Positions 1-8,880 of a DNA stretch of 64,000 bases are shown here, in pieces. The stretch's first letter is position 1; every line of letters starts with the position of its first letter. Below the pieces are notes generated by a model. It saw only the letters and a program-made list of their open reading frames with translations. It did no database searches and was not told the DNA's origin. Origin of the DNA: Azospirillum formosense (GTDB lineage Bacteria; Pseudomonadota; Alphaproteobacteria; Azospirillales; Azospirillaceae). The DNA lies in assembly GCF_040500525.1 (NCBI RefSeq), contig NZ_CP159402.1:1239501-1303500 (forward strand). The letters run 5' to 3'. Made by a program: the position numbers and the translations under genes.

Positions 1-198
1 GCGATCCGGCTGGCCTGGCAGGGCGGGACGACGCGGCTTCTGGTCAACACCTGCACCTTCGACCATCCGAAGGCGCTGCCGCTCTACCAGTCGATGGGGT
101 TCGTGCCGATCCGGCATGTGACCCGCGAGATCCGTGATCCGCGCCTCCTCGGCTGGTTGCCGCGGACCTCGGCCCCGCACATTCCGATCAACGAGTGA
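1..198 (+). CDS. GNAT family N-acetyltransferase, C-terminal part
   Basis: The reading frame is open from the first base of the window and stops with TGA at 196-198, leaving 65 residues; the 5' part lies outside. The segment NTCTFDHPKALPLYQSMGF resembles the last part of the GNAT fold, where an Asn/His-containing strand is followed by the A-L-x-x-Y-x-x-x-G-F helix of motif B. In this superfamily the fold transfers an acetyl group from acetyl-CoA to an amine. The substrate cannot be told from the fragment. Confidence 0.75.
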   Translation, partial: AIRLAWQGGTTRLLVNTCTFDHPKALPLYQSMGFVPIRHVTREIRDPRLLGWLPRTSAPHIPINE

Positions 199-264
199 CG
201 GGCCGACCCGGCCCGCTCGCCCGAGTTCGCTCCACGCCGCTCCGAACGCCAGGACACCGACGCC

Positions 265-1218
265 ATGACGAAGGGCATTCTGTTCGCGTTCCTGGCCTTC
301 GCCTTCTTCGCCTGGGGCGATGCGCTGGTGAAGGCGATCGGGCATGGGCTGGACCCCTTCGAGGTCACCTTCTTCGCATACATTCTGCCGTTGCTGCTCT
401 CCCCGGTCTTCATGACCCGGGGCGACCGGCTTGGCGACCTGCTGCGCTGGAACCGGCCCTGGCTGATGACGGTGCGGCTGGTCTTCGTGGCGGCCTCTAC
501 CCCGCTCAGCGTCATGTCGTTCCGCAGCCTTCCCTTCGCGGAAGCCTTCGCTATGATCTTCCTGATGCCCAGTTTGGTGACGCTGCTGGCGATCGTCGTG
601 CTGAAGGAGCCGGTGCGCTGGCGTCGCCGGTTGGCCATCGGCGCGGCCTTCATCGGTGTGCTGATCGTCGCCCGCCCCGGCTTCCGCGAGCTGCTGCCCG
701 GCCATTTCGCGGCGCTGGGCTGCGCCTTCAGCTCCGCCGTCGTAGTCATCACCGGGCGGATGATCGGGCATTCCGAGAAGCGCTTCACCCTGATCGGGAC
801 GGTCTTTCTGTCCACCGCCGTCGCGTCCGGCCTGCTGATGATCCCCGGCTTCGAGTGGCCGACGCGGGAGCAATGGATTCTGACGGTGGGCTTCGCCACC
901 ACGACCTTCGCCGCCCAGGCCCTCTTCACCCTGGCCGCCGCCTTCGCCCCGGCCGATCGCGTGGGGGCGGCCCAGTACAGCCAGATCCTGTGGGCGCTGG
1001 CCATCGGGGCGATCTTCTTCGACGAGTGGCCGGACCTGCTGTCGCTGGTCGGCATCGTGATCGTAGTCGGCTCCGGGCTGTTCATCTTCGCCCGCGAGCA
1101 CGCCCGGCATCCCGACCCTATCCCTGGCCCGGCTCCCGATGCGGAGCCGGAGGTCAGCTCAGAATCTCTCCCAGAGCGGCGACCAGAGCCCGGTTTTCGT
1201 CCTCCCGCCCGACCGTGA
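265..1218 (+). CDS. DMT superfamily (EamA) transporter
   Basis: The 317-residue protein is very hydrophobic, with about ten predicted membrane segments arranged as two EamA repeats (roughly residues 5-135 and 145-275). This is the usual length and layout of drug/metabolite exporters in the inner membrane. The substrate is unknown. The start ATG at 265 follows a weak purine stretch. The last 20 or so residues are hydrophilic, rich in Pro, Glu and Arg, and are encoded over the 3' end of the opposite-strand aminotransferase gene: the two genes converge and overlap by 65 bases. The tail is probably a non-essential extension. Confidence 0.85.
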   Translation: MTKGILFAFLAFAFFAWGDALVKAIGHGLDPFEVTFFAYILPLLLSPVFMTRGDRLGDLLRWNRPWLMTVRLVFVAASTPLSVMSFRSLPFAEAFAMIFLMPSLVTLLAIVVLKEPVRWRRRLAIGAAFIGVLIVARPGFRELLPGHFAALGCAFSSAVVVITGRMIGHSEKRFTLIGTVFLSTAVASGLLMIPGFEWPTREQWILTVGFATTTFAAQALFTLAAAFAPADRVGAAQYSQILWALAIGAIFFDEWPDLLSLVGIVIVVGSGLFIFAREHARHPDPIPGPAPDAEPEVSSESLPERRPEPGFRPPARP

Positions 1219-2239
1219 TGCGCAGGCAGTCGGCCAGCCCGTAGTCCTGGGTTGGCTTCACCAGGATGCCGCGGCGCGCCAGATGGTCCAGCACCGCCTG
1301 GACACCGAGCGACGGGTCGGTCGGGATGCGCGCCAGGATGAAGTTGCAGACGCTGGGATAGACGCGCACGCCGAGCTGTTCCAGCTCATGGCTCAGCCAG
1401 GGCAGCCATGCGCTGTTGTGGGCGAAGGTCGCCTCCTCATGCTCGGTGTCGCCGACGGCGGCCTCCGCCGCGGCCTGGGCGGCGATCCCGACGTTGAAGG
1501 GGCCGCGCGTCTGGTTGACCGCCTCGATCACCCCCGCCGGGCCGTAGGCCCAGCCGACTCGCAGCCCGGCCAGCCCGTGCAGCTTGGAGAAAGTGCGCAC
1601 CATCAGCACGTTGTCGGAGTTCTCGACGATCTCCGTCCCGTCGCTGTAGTTGTCACGGCGGCAATAGTCGGCGTAGGCCGAATCGAGCACCAGCAACGTG
1701 TGCGATGGCAGGCCGGCGCGCAGCCGCAGGACCATCTCCGACGGGATGTAGGTGCCGGTGGGGTTGTTCGGGTTGGCGAGGAAGCAGAGCTTCGTCTTCT
1801 CGTTCGCCCGGTCGATCATTGCCTCGACATCGACGACCAGATCGCGCTCCGCCGCGATCACCGGCGTCGCCCCGGCGGCGCGGATCGCCTTCATGAAGCC
1901 GCGGTAGCCGTGCTCGTGGCACAAAACCTCGTCCCCCGGCCCGGCGAAGGCCTGGGTGACGAGGTGGATCATCTCGTCGGAGCCGTTGGCGCAGGTGATG
2001 TGTCCGGCGTCCAGATCGTAGCGCCGGGCAATGGCGTGGCGCAGGCGGTCCTGCGACCAGTCGGGATAGCGGTGGATCTGCGCCGCCATGTGGCGGTAGG
2101 CGGTGAGCGCCTTCTTGCCGGGTCCCAGCGGATTGACCGTCAGCGACAGATCCACCCAGGCGCCGCCGTCCTCCGGTGGTCTTGCGGGACGGTAGGGCTT
2201 GATCTGGCCAATTCCGGGACGGGGACTCAGCAGCTCCAT
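1154..2239 (-). CDS. hisC: PLP-dependent aminotransferase, histidinol-phosphate aminotransferase-like
   Basis: This is a fold-type I class II aminotransferase of 361 residues, the usual HisC size. The motif NPNNPTG lies at 156-162, the PLP-ring Asp is in LDSAYADY near 186-187, and the Schiff-base Lys is about 219 in the FSKLHGLAGLR segment. HisC moves the amino group of glutamate to imidazole-acetol phosphate in histidine synthesis, but paralogues also act on aromatic amino acids or cobalamin precursors. The gene is next to the aap transporter and away from other his genes (only hisI is near, 6 kb away), so it may be a paralogue. The ATG at 2239 matches the HisC N-terminus; the open frame continues upstream without a plausible domain. 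Confidence 0.8.
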   Translation of the reverse strand: MELLSPRPGIGQIKPYRPARPPEDGGAWVDLSLTVNPLGPGKKALTAYRHMAAQIHRYPDWSQDRLRHAIARRYDLDAGHITCANGSDEMIHLVTQAFAGPGDEVLCHEHGYRGFMKAIRAAGATPVIAAERDLVVDVEAMIDRANEKTKLCFLANPNNPTGTYIPSEMVLRLRAGLPSHTLLVLDSAYADYCRRDNYSDGTEIVENSDNVLMVRTFSKLHGLAGLRVGWAYGPAGVIEAVNQTRGPFNVGIAAQAAAEAAVGDTEHEEATFAHNSAWLPWLSHELEQLGVRVYPSVCNFILARIPTDPSLGVQAVLDHLARRGILVKPTQDYGLADCLRITVGREDENRALVAALGEILS

Positions 2240-2304
2240 CAGGCAGGCTCCGTTGTGCGCAGCGGCAAACAGCACGAACGGACTGCATTCAACCCGAAAC
2301 CGGG

Positions 2305-2371
2305 GCAACCCGCCAGCGTTCCTTGCGGGTTGCGCTGGTTTACCGCGCCGGAACAAGCCGTTCCGGCGCGG
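2305..2371 (-). terminator. Two hairpins between aapP and hisC
   Basis: One perfect stem pairs 2343-2353 with 2361-2371 (11 bp, GC-rich). A second pairs 2305-2313 with 2325-2333 (9 bp). They lie 10-75 bases downstream of the aapP stop, so they probably end the aap operon transcript. Neither has a good U-tract on the minus strand, so termination strength is uncertain. Confidence 0.45.
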
Positions 2372-2380
2372 TTGTGAGCA

Positions 2381-3163
2381 TCAGTGGTTCAGGATCTGGC
2401 TGAGGAACAGCTTCGTCCGGTCCGACTGCGGGTGGTTGAAGAACTCGTTGGGCGTGTTCTGCTCGACGATCTCGCCGCGGTCCATGAAGATGACGCGGTC
2501 GGCGACCGACTTGGCGAAGCCCATCTCGTGCGTCACGCAGAGCATGGTCATGCCGTCCTCGGCCAGACCGATCATGACGTCCAGCACCTCCTTGACCATC
2601 TCGGGGTCGAGCGCCGAGGTCGGCTCGTCGAACAGCATGACCTTCGGGCTCATGCACAGCGAGCGGGCAATGGCGACGCGCTGCTGCTGCCCGCCGGAGA
2701 GCTGGCCGGGGTACTTGTGCGCCTGCTCGGCGATGCGCACCCGCTTCAGGTAGCGCATCGCCATCTCCTCCGCCTCGGCCTTCGGCTTCTTGCGGACCCA
2801 TATGGGGGCGAGCGTGCAATTCTCCAGCACGGTCAGGTGCGGGAACAGGTTGAAGTGCTGGAACACCATGCCGACTTCGCGGCGGACCAGCTCGATGTTC
2901 TTCAGGTTGCCGGTCAGCTCGATGCCGTCGACGACGATGGAGCCCTTCTGGTGCTCCTCAAGCCGGTTCAGGCAGCGGATCATGGTCGACTTGCCGGAGC
3001 CCGAGGGGCCGCAGATGACGATCCGCTCTCCCTTGGCGACCGACAGGTCGATGTTCTTCAGGACGTGGAACTCGCCGTACCACTTGTGCACGCCCTGGCA
3101 CTGGATGATCGGCTCCCCCTGGGGGAAGCTGCGCGCGGCGCCGGCGGTTTGGGTCATGGTCAT
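2381..3163 (-). CDS. aapP: General L-amino acid ABC transporter, ATP-binding protein
   Basis: This 260-residue ATPase is of the polar amino acid transporter class (GlnQ/AapP). Walker A is GPSGSGKST at 52-60, the signature LSGGQQQR starts at 155, and Walker B VMLFDEP is at 175-181, followed by the D-loop SALD. It would power uptake through the AapQM channel at the inner face of the membrane. It is the last gene of an operon read aapJ-aapQ-aapM-aapP, starting 16 bases after aapM. A GAGGGAAAAGAG purine stretch lies directly before the start. Confidence 0.93.
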   Translation of the reverse strand: MTMTQTAGAARSFPQGEPIIQCQGVHKWYGEFHVLKNIDLSVAKGERIVICGPSGSGKSTMIRCLNRLEEHQKGSIVVDGIELTGNLKNIELVRREVGMVFQHFNLFPHLTVLENCTLAPIWVRKKPKAEAEEMAMRYLKRVRIAEQAHKYPGQLSGGQQQRVAIARSLCMSPKVMLFDEPTSALDPEMVKEVLDVMIGLAEDGMTMLCVTHEMGFAKSVADRVIFMDRGEIVEQNTPNEFFNHPQSDRTKLFLSQILNH

Positions 3164-3179
3164 CTCTTTTCCCTCTCCC

Positions 3180-4298
3180 TCAGCGACGGTGACCGCGACG
3201 CAGGTCGCGTTCGAGCTTTTGGCTGTATTTGGACATCGAGAAGCAGAACACCCAGTAGATCACGCCGATGAACAGGTAGGCCTCGCGGTAGAAGCCGCGC
3301 CAGGCCGGGTCGGACAGCGCCGCCTTGGCCGTGCCCAGCAGGTCGTAGAGGCCGATGATGATGACCAGCGACGTGTCCTTGAAGAAGCTGATGAAGGTGT
3401 TCACCAGCGGCGGGATGGAGATGGCGAGCGCCTGCGGCAGGATGATCTTGCCCATCGCCTGCCAGTAGTTCAGGCCGAGAGCGTCTGCCGCCTCGTACTG
3501 GCCCTTCGGGATGGCCTGGAGGCCGCCGCGGATCGCTTCCGCCATGTAGGCGGCGGCGAACATGATGAAGGCGATCTGAGCGCGCAGCAGCTTGTCGAAG
3601 TTCACGCCGGTCGGCAGGAACAACGGGAACATCACCGAGGCCATGAACAGCAGGCTGATCAGCGGCACGCCGCGGATCAGCTCGATGTAGGTCACCGAAA
3701 TCACGCGGATGGCCGGAAGCTGCGACCGCCGGCCAAGAGCCAGCAGGACCGACACCGGAAAGGCCACCGACAGGCCGACCACCGAGAGCATCAGCGTCAG
3801 CGGCAGGCCGCCCCACAGCGTGTTCTCGACGTAGGTCAGGCCGAGCACGCCGCCCCACATCAGCACGCCCACCGCGGTCAGGCCGGCGATCCAGACGAGG
3901 GCCAGCCAGGGCTTCCAGAAGCGCCGGTCGCAGCTCGCCAGGACCAGCGCGATGATGATCACGATGGTGATCAGCGGCCGCCACTGCTCGTCGTACGGGA
4001 AGGTGCCGAACATGACGAAGCGCAGCTTCTCGCTAACGAAGGTCCAGCAGGCGCCGCCCTCCTGCCGGCACACATGGGGCGGCGTGCCGAAGCTGTTGGC
4101 GTTGAAGATCAGCCAGTCGAGAAGCGGCGGGATCGCCTTGAAGAAAAGCCAGGCGATCAGGATCGTCAGGAGCGCGTTGTACCAGGTGTTGAACAGGTTG
4201 TTGCGCAGCCACGCCACGGGACCGACGGTGCTGGACGGCGGGCGTTCGTCGGGAATGCTTCCGGTGGGGACGTTGCCGGTATGGACGTTGTCTGTCAT
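3180..4298 (-). CDS. aapM: General L-amino acid ABC transporter, permease AapM
   Basis: This 372-residue inner membrane permease belongs to the HisM/AapM family. It has a poorly conserved hydrophilic N-terminus (about 25 residues), several membrane helices, a periplasmic insert with the cysteine pair CRQEGGAC near residue 70, and the C-terminal permease domain with the EAA-type loop ([20 protein letters not shown]). It forms the channel with AapQ. The ATG at 4298 is 5 bases after the aapQ stop, indicating tight coupling. The open frame extends upstream inside aapQ and is not used. Confidence 0.92.
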   Translation of the reverse strand: MTDNVHTGNVPTGSIPDERPPSSTVGPVAWLRNNLFNTWYNALLTILIAWLFFKAIPPLLDWLIFNANSFGTPPHVCRQEGGACWTFVSEKLRFVMFGTFPYDEQWRPLITIVIIIALVLASCDRRFWKPWLALVWIAGLTAVGVLMWGGVLGLTYVENTLWGGLPLTLMLSVVGLSVAFPVSVLLALGRRSQLPAIRVISVTYIELIRGVPLISLLFMASVMFPLFLPTGVNFDKLLRAQIAFIMFAAAYMAEAIRGGLQAIPKGQYEAADALGLNYWQAMGKIILPQALAISIPPLVNTFISFFKDTSLVIIIGLYDLLGTAKAALSDPAWRGFYREAYLFIGVIYWVFCFSMSKYSQKLERDLRRGHRR

Positions 4299-4303
4299 GG
4301 CCG

Positions 4304-5503
4304 TCAGCGCTCCACCAGCGCGATGCGCTTGTTGTACCAGTTCATGAAGATCGAGATGCCCAGGCTGATGACCAGATAGGTGCCCATGATCATCGCCACG
4401 CCCTCGATCGCCTGACCGGTCTGGTTCAGCGTCGTGTTGGCGATCGACACCAGATCCGGGTACCCGATGGCGAGCGCCAGGGAGCTGTTCTTGGTCAGGT
4501 TCAGATACTGGCTGGTCAGCGGCGGCACGATCACCCGCAGGGCCTGCGGCAGGACGACGAGCCGCAGCGTCTTGCCGCTGTCGAGGCCGAGCGCCCGCGA
4601 AGCCTCCGTCTGGCCCCAGTTGACCGCCAGGATGCCGCTGCGCACCACCTCGGCGATGAAGGCGGCGGTGTAGACGACCAGACCGACCAGGATCGCGAAG
4701 AATTCCGGGGTGATGACCACGCCGCCGACGAAATTGAAGCCCTGAAGCTTCGGCACGTCCAGCGCCGTCGGCGCGCCGCCGGCGATGTAGGCGATCAGCG
4801 GCAGGCCGATCAGCAGGCCCAGGCTCGCCGATCCGATCGGAAAGGGCTGGCCGGTCCGTTCCTGCCGGGACTTGGCCCAGCGCCGCAGGAAGATGACCGC
4901 GATCACCGCGATGGCGAGCGCGAAGCCCATCGTGCCCCACACCGGGTCGGCGGAGGGCACCGGCACGAACAGGCCGCGCTGCGACAGGAACACGCCGGGA
5001 ATCGGGTTCAGCGCCTGCCGCACCGGCGGCATGCTCTCCGACACCAGCGCGTACCAGAAGAAGAGCTGGAGCAGCGGCGGGATGTTGCGGACGATCTCCA
5101 CATAGGCGGAGGCGATCTTGGCGATCAGCCAGTTGCTCGACAGGCGGGCCACGCCGATCAGCGTGCCCAGCACGGTGGCCAGGACGACGCCGATGATCGA
5201 CACCTTCAGCGTGTTCAGCACGCCGACCAGGAAGGCCCGGCCGTAGCTGTCCCGCGGATGGTAGTCGATCAGGCTCTCACCGATGCCGAAGGAGGCCTCG
5301 CGCTCCAGGAATCCGAACCCCGTCGCGATGGACCGCTTCGACAGGTTGTCGAGCGTGTTGTGAATAAGGAACCAGCCGACCGCGATGACGATGCCGACCA
5401 CCAGAACCTGGTAGAACACGGCACGGACCGTCGGGTCGCTGAGGGAAAATGAAACACCGCCAGGCGCGCTTGGGCGCGCGGTGTCCCGGGTCTCGCTGGC
5501 CAC
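4304..5503 (-). CDS. aapQ: General L-amino acid ABC transporter, permease AapQ
   Basis: This 399-residue permease is the partner of AapM. It has an N-terminal membrane helix at about 27-45, a core permease domain that begins near residue 88 (FLVGVLNTLKVSIIGVVLA), a long insert, and the EAA loop TEASRALGLDSGKTLRLVVLP near 300. This is the size and layout of rhizobial AapQ. It follows aapJ after about 200 bases that contain an intrinsic terminator, so it is probably expressed at a lower level than the binding protein. Confidence 0.92.
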   Translation of the reverse strand: MASETRDTARPSAPGGVSFSLSDPTVRAVFYQVLVVGIVIAVGWFLIHNTLDNLSKRSIATGFGFLEREASFGIGESLIDYHPRDSYGRAFLVGVLNTLKVSIIGVVLATVLGTLIGVARLSSNWLIAKIASAYVEIVRNIPPLLQLFFWYALVSESMPPVRQALNPIPGVFLSQRGLFVPVPSADPVWGTMGFALAIAVIAVIFLRRWAKSRQERTGQPFPIGSASLGLLIGLPLIAYIAGGAPTALDVPKLQGFNFVGGVVITPEFFAILVGLVVYTAAFIAEVVRSGILAVNWGQTEASRALGLDSGKTLRLVVLPQALRVIVPPLTSQYLNLTKNSSLALAIGYPDLVSIANTTLNQTGQAIEGVAMIMGTYLVISLGISIFMNWYNKRIALVER

Positions 5504-5649
5504 GGTTCTCTCCCCTCACCAGCATGGCGTGAGCGCGCCGGCCGCCTCCCGAACGTCCGCCGCAACCTGCGCCACGTATATCGTCTCCCAAACGGGCCTG
5601 CGGCACGGGCATTGATTCTTGTCGCCCTGCAACCGCCCCGCCCGTCGTC

Positions 5650-5690
5650 AAAAAAGGAAGGACCGCGGGCCTCCCTGTGGTCCGCGGTCC
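5650..5690 (-). terminator. Intrinsic terminator between aapJ and aapQ
   Basis: On the minus strand a GC-rich stem (5660-5671 with 5679-5690, 12 positions with one mismatch) is followed by TTCCTTTTTT. It sits just after the aapJ stop (5703) and before aapQ. Partial termination here would give more binding protein than permease, as is common for ABC transporter operons. Confidence 0.75.
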
Positions 5691-5702
5691 CCCTTTCCGT
5701 CC

Positions 5703-6725
5703 TCAGCGGATCGGCATCGCGTACTGCAGACCGCCGTTGGTCCACAGCGCGTTCAGGCCGCGCTCCAGCTTCAGCGGGGTCTTCATGCCGACGTTGCGCT
5801 CGAAGATCTCACCATAGTTGCCCATGGTCTTGATGATGTTGTAGGCCCACTTCTCGTCAAGGCCCAGCGCCTTGCCCATGCCCGGCGAGGTGCCGAGGAT
5901 GCGCTGGATCTCCGGGTTCTTGCTGTTCACGAACTCATCGACGTTCTTGGACGTGATGCCCATCTCTTCGGCCTGGATGGTGGCGTAGACGGTCCACTTC
6001 ACCACATCGAACCACTGGTCGTCACCGTGGCGGACGGCGGGGGCCAGCGGTTCTTTGGAGATGATCTCCGGGAGGATGATGTGGTCGTCCGGAACCGGGG
6101 CCACGCCGGCGCGGGTGCCGGCCAGGCCGGAGGCGTCCGTCGTCAGCACGTCGCAGCGGCCGGCGAAGTAGGCGGCGTTCACCTCGTCGTTCGACTCGAT
6201 AACGACCGGGTTGTAGGACATGTTGTTGGTGCGGAAGTAATCCGCCAGGTTCAGTTCGGTCGTGGTGCCGGCCTGGACGCAGACGGTGGCGCCGTTCAGC
6301 TCCTTGGCGCTCTTCACGCCGAGCTTCTTGTTCACCATGAAGCCCTGGCCATCATAGTAGGTGACCGGGGCGAAGTTCAGGCCGACCGAGGTGTCGCGGG
6401 TCAGCGTGACGGTGGTGTTGCGCGACAGCAGATCGACTTCGCCCGACTGGATGGCGGGGAAGCGCTGCTGGGCCGACAGCGGGGTGAACTTGACCTTGTT
6501 CGGGTCGTTGAACAGCGCAACCGCGACCGCGCGGCAGTAATCGACATCGAGACCGGTCCAGTTGCCCGAGCTGTCGGGGTTGCCGAAGCCCGGAAGGCCG
6601 GCGTTCACGCCGCACTGAACGAAGCCGCGGCCCTTGACGGCGTCCAGCGTCGGACCGGCCTGCGCGCCGGTGACGGCACCGAACACCACGGCCGCGGCAG
6701 CCGCGGCGAGGATTCCCGATTTCAT
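5703..6725 (-). CDS. aapJ: General L-amino acid ABC transporter, periplasmic binding protein
   Basis: The predicted protein is 340 residues with a Sec signal peptide (MKSGILAAAAAAVVFG, cleavage after AQA near 22). The mature protein is a type II periplasmic binding protein of the AapJ/BztA family: GVNAGLPGFGNPDSSGNWTG near the N-terminus and the lobe-2 segment AKELNGATVCVQAGTTTELN. It captures broad-range L-amino acids. The ATG at 6725 is chosen because GGTGGAG stands 6 bases before it. An in-frame GTG at 6737 overlaps that ribosome site and is unlikely. Confidence 0.93.
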   Translation of the reverse strand: MKSGILAAAAAAVVFGAVTGAQAGPTLDAVKGRGFVQCGVNAGLPGFGNPDSSGNWTGLDVDYCRAVAVALFNDPNKVKFTPLSAQQRFPAIQSGEVDLLSRNTTVTLTRDTSVGLNFAPVTYYDGQGFMVNKKLGVKSAKELNGATVCVQAGTTTELNLADYFRTNNMSYNPVVIESNDEVNAAYFAGRCDVLTTDASGLAGTRAGVAPVPDDHIILPEIISKEPLAPAVRHGDDQWFDVVKWTVYATIQAEEMGITSKNVDEFVNSKNPEIQRILGTSPGMGKALGLDEKWAYNIIKTMGNYGEIFERNVGMKTPLKLERGLNALWTNGGLQYAMPIR

Positions 6726-6965
6726 ATTAAGCTCCACCCTGTTCTTGCGTTTTTACGCTTAGGTTCATGCAATGCGCGCCCCGCATGGCGGACACGCGCG
6801 TGTGACAAGAGTGCACCAACAGCATCCGGCTTGTCGAATCATCCTTAAGCCGTGCATTTGGATTGGTTATCCCTTACAGAGGCTTAGGGAAAAGAATCTT
6901 TGGCGGCCGGGTCCGACTTGGAATATCGCGATACGGCCGCCATCACTGTTGTTGCGGGAAGACCC
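6726..6965. promoter_or_regulatory. Divergent aapJ/metC control region
   Basis: These 240 bases separate the minus-strand aap operon from the plus-strand metC and must hold both promoters. The region is less GC-rich than its flanks. I looked for sigma-54 elements and for SAM riboswitch motifs and found neither; no individual site can be assigned with confidence. Confidence 0.35.
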
Positions 6966-8144
6966 ATGAAAGACGCACGAAAAGATACGATCCTCGGGCA
7001 TGCCGGGCGCAGCCCGCGCGAGAATCACGGAATCGTGAATCCGCCGGTCTATCATTGCTCGACGGTGCTCTTCCCGACGCTGGAGGAGCTGGAGGCCAGC
7101 GACCGCACCCCCTTCGACAGCATCAACTACGGGCGCGTCGGCACGCCGACCACGCTGGCCTTCGAACAGGCGGTGGCGGAGCTTGAAGGCGCCTATCGTG
7201 CCGTCAACACGGGGTCCGGCCTGAACGCCATCGCCACGGCCCTCCTCGCCTTCACCAAGGCGGGCGACCATGTGCTGATCACCGACAGCGCCTATGGTCC
7301 GACCCGCCGATTCGCCAACGACACGCTGGTCCCTTACGGCGTGGAGGTGGAGTATTTCGACCCCACCATCGGCGCCGGCATCACCGCCCTGCTGAAGCCG
7401 AACACCAGCGTGGTCTTCCTCGAATCACCGGGCTCGCTGACCTTCGAGGTGCAGGACGTCCCGGCCATCGCCGCCGCGGCCAAGACGGTGGGCGCCACGG
7501 TGATGATCGACAACACCTGGGCCACCCCCCTCTTCTTCCAGCCGCTGAACCACGGGGTGGACGTGTCGATCCACTCGGCCACCAAATACATCGTCGGCCA
7601 TGCCGACGCGATGCTCGGCGTGATCTCCTGCGCCAACGAGGCGCAGTGGCTGGCCGTCAAGAAGGCGGCCACGCGGACGGGCACCTGCGCCGGCCCAGAC
7701 GACATCTTCCTGGGGTTGCGCGGCCTGCGCACCCTGTCCGTCCGTTTGAAACAGCATGAGGCAAGCGCGCTCGCCCTGGCCGGCTGGCTGTCGAAGCAGC
7801 CCGAGGTCACGCGCGTCCTGCACCCGGCCTTCCCGGACTGCCCGGGCCATGCGCTGTGGAAGCGCGACATCGGGCGCTCCTCCGGCCTCTTCTCCATCGT
7901 CATGGACGCGGTGCCGAAGCCGGCCCTGTCGGCCATGCTGAATTCCCTGGAGCTGTTCGGGCTGGGTTACAGCTGGGGCGGATTCGAGAGCCTGATCCTT
8001 CCGACGCGTCCCGGCGCCGTCCGCACCGCGACCCGTTGGACCGATCCCGGCACCGTTCTGCGCCTGCACGCCGGGCTGGAGGACGTCGACGATCTCATCC
8101 GCGACCTGGACGGCGCCTTCACCCGCCTGAGGGCCGCCCGCTAA
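6966..8144 (+). CDS. metC: Cystathionine beta-lyase
   Basis: This is a 392-residue PLP enzyme of the Cys/Met metabolism family. The YGR motif is at 55-57, the PLP-binding Asp is in MIDNTWATP near 182, and the Schiff-base Lys is about 207 in HSATKYIVGHAD. It cleaves cystathionine to homocysteine, pyruvate and ammonia for methionine synthesis in the cytoplasm. MetC, MetB and MetZ are hard to separate by eye; the TWATP and HSATKYIVGH segments favour MetC. The start ATG at 6966 has GGGAAGA just upstream. hisI follows after 44 bases and may be co-transcribed. Confidence 0.88.
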   Translation: MKDARKDTILGHAGRSPRENHGIVNPPVYHCSTVLFPTLEELEASDRTPFDSINYGRVGTPTTLAFEQAVAELEGAYRAVNTGSGLNAIATALLAFTKAGDHVLITDSAYGPTRRFANDTLVPYGVEVEYFDPTIGAGITALLKPNTSVVFLESPGSLTFEVQDVPAIAAAAKTVGATVMIDNTWATPLFFQPLNHGVDVSIHSATKYIVGHADAMLGVISCANEAQWLAVKKAATRTGTCAGPDDIFLGLRGLRTLSVRLKQHEASALALAGWLSKQPEVTRVLHPAFPDCPGHALWKRDIGRSSGLFSIVMDAVPKPALSAMLNSLELFGLGYSWGGFESLILPTRPGAVRTATRWTDPGTVLRLHAGLEDVDDLIRDLDGAFTRLRAAR

Positions 8145-8188
8145 CGGGCGCGTCCGGACCCGCGGCACAAGCACGAGGATTGGACACC

Positions 8189-8623
8189 ATGACGGACACC
8201 ACCGCGCCCGGCCCCTCCATCGATCCCGCATTTGACGAGGTGATTGCCGCCATCGCCTTCAACGCCGACGGGCTGGTTCCCGCCATCGCCCAGGCCGAAG
8301 GAACCGGCGAGATCCTGATGATGGCCTGGATGAACCGCGAGGCCGTGCTGGAAACGCTGAGGACGGGCCGCGTCTGCTACTGGTCGCGGTCCCGCAAGGG
8401 GTTGTGGCGAAAAGGCGAGACCTCGGGCCAGACGCAGCGGCTGAAGGATTTCCGCGTCGACTGCGACGGCGATACCCTGCTGGTGATCGTGGAGCAGGAC
8501 GGCGTCGCCTGCCACACCGGGCGGCGCAGTTGCTTCTACCGCGCCCTGCGTGATGGGAAACTCGAAATTATTCAAGATGTTGAGACCGATCCCTCGGTTC
8601 TCTACGGGCACACGCATAAATAA
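8189..8623 (+). CDS. hisI: Phosphoribosyl-AMP cyclohydrolase
   Basis: The 144-residue protein is a single-domain HisI. It opens the adenine ring of phosphoribosyl-AMP, the third step of histidine synthesis. The signature CYWSRSRKGLWRKGETSGQ spans 63-81, the Mg-binding DCDGD is at 91-95, and the zinc ligands Cys92, Cys108 and Cys115 (CHTGRRSC) are all present. There is no HisE domain. A 20-residue N-terminal extension precedes the conserved core. The ATG at 8189 gives a weak GAGGAT ribosome site. Confidence 0.93.
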   Translation: MTDTTAPGPSIDPAFDEVIAAIAFNADGLVPAIAQAEGTGEILMMAWMNREAVLETLRTGRVCYWSRSRKGLWRKGETSGQTQRLKDFRVDCDGDTLLVIVEQDGVACHTGRRSCFYRALRDGKLEIIQDVETDPSVLYGHTHK

Positions 8624-8671
8624 GGCGGTAATAATTAAGACGCTAAACCTTCGCTGCAATGCGAAATGTGT

Positions 8672-8685
8672 TTGATCTATGTCAA
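8672..8685 (+). promoter_or_regulatory. FNR/FixK-type box upstream of sRNA candidate 1
   Basis: TTGATCTATGTCAA matches the FNR/FixK/Dnr consensus TTGAT-N4-ATCAA at 9 of 10 fixed positions. Its centre (8678.5) is 38.5 bases before the conserved RNA core and 32 bases before the centre of a -10-like TAGAAC at 8708-8713. This is the geometry of a class II FNR-activated promoter with the site near -41.5 and a start near 8720. Confidence 0.7.
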
Positions 8686-8716
8686 AGTAGGCGGGGTCCC
8701 GAGGGAGTAGAACGCT

Positions 8717-8783
8717 CTTGTCTCTAACCCTCCCTGTATTCGCCTATGCCGGGGGTTCCAATGGAACCCCCGGCTATTTTTTT
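8717..8783 (+). ncRNA. Tandem small RNA candidate, copy 1
   Basis: This is a short RNA candidate of about 64-67 nt, lying after hisI with no reading frame of note. Its first 25 bases (8717-8741) are identical to copy 2 (8881-8905). They hold the pyrimidine motif ACCCTCCCTG, complementary to GGGAGG-type ribosome sites, and should be single-stranded because the only strong hairpin is the terminator. An FNR-type box lies upstream at the same spacing as in copy 2. The transcript start (about 8720) is inferred from promoter geometry, and the 3' end from the terminator. I do not recognise a named family. Confidence 0.65.
8748..8783 (+). terminator. Intrinsic terminator of sRNA copy 1
   Basis: A perfect 12-bp stem (8748-8759 with 8763-8774) has the three-base loop AAT and is followed by TATTTTTTT. 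It is a textbook Rho-independent terminator on the plus strand. Confidence 0.93.
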
Positions 8784-8835
8784 GCCCAAAGACAAGACCG
8801 GCCCGGTTGCAGGGCTCTGATAAAATTATCGTCGA

Positions 8836-8849
8836 TTGACGCAGATCAA
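8836..8849 (+). promoter_or_regulatory. FNR/FixK-type box upstream of sRNA candidate 2
   Basis: TTGACGCAGATCAA matches TTGAT-N4-ATCAA at 9 of 10 fixed positions. Its centre (8842.5) is 38.5 bases before the start of the conserved core, identical to copy 1. The -10-like TAAACA at 8872-8877 is also at the equivalent position. The predicted transcription start is near 8884. Confidence 0.7.
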
Positions 8850-8880
8850 CGAAGCGGGAGGGCCGAAGAGCTAAACAGTC

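Noticed and set aside
6726..6965. A SAM riboswitch upstream of metC, or a sigma-54 promoter for aapJ
   Set aside because: No SAM-II pseudoknot motif could be matched. The nearest GG/GC pattern on the aapJ side has the wrong spacing.
8701..8735. A 5' hairpin in sRNA copy 1 formed by AGGGAG with CTCCCT, and the equivalent in copy 2
   Set aside because: The purine arm lies upstream of the promoter-predicted start, in the spacer between FNR-type box and -10, so it should not be in the RNA. It would matter only if transcription starts earlier.
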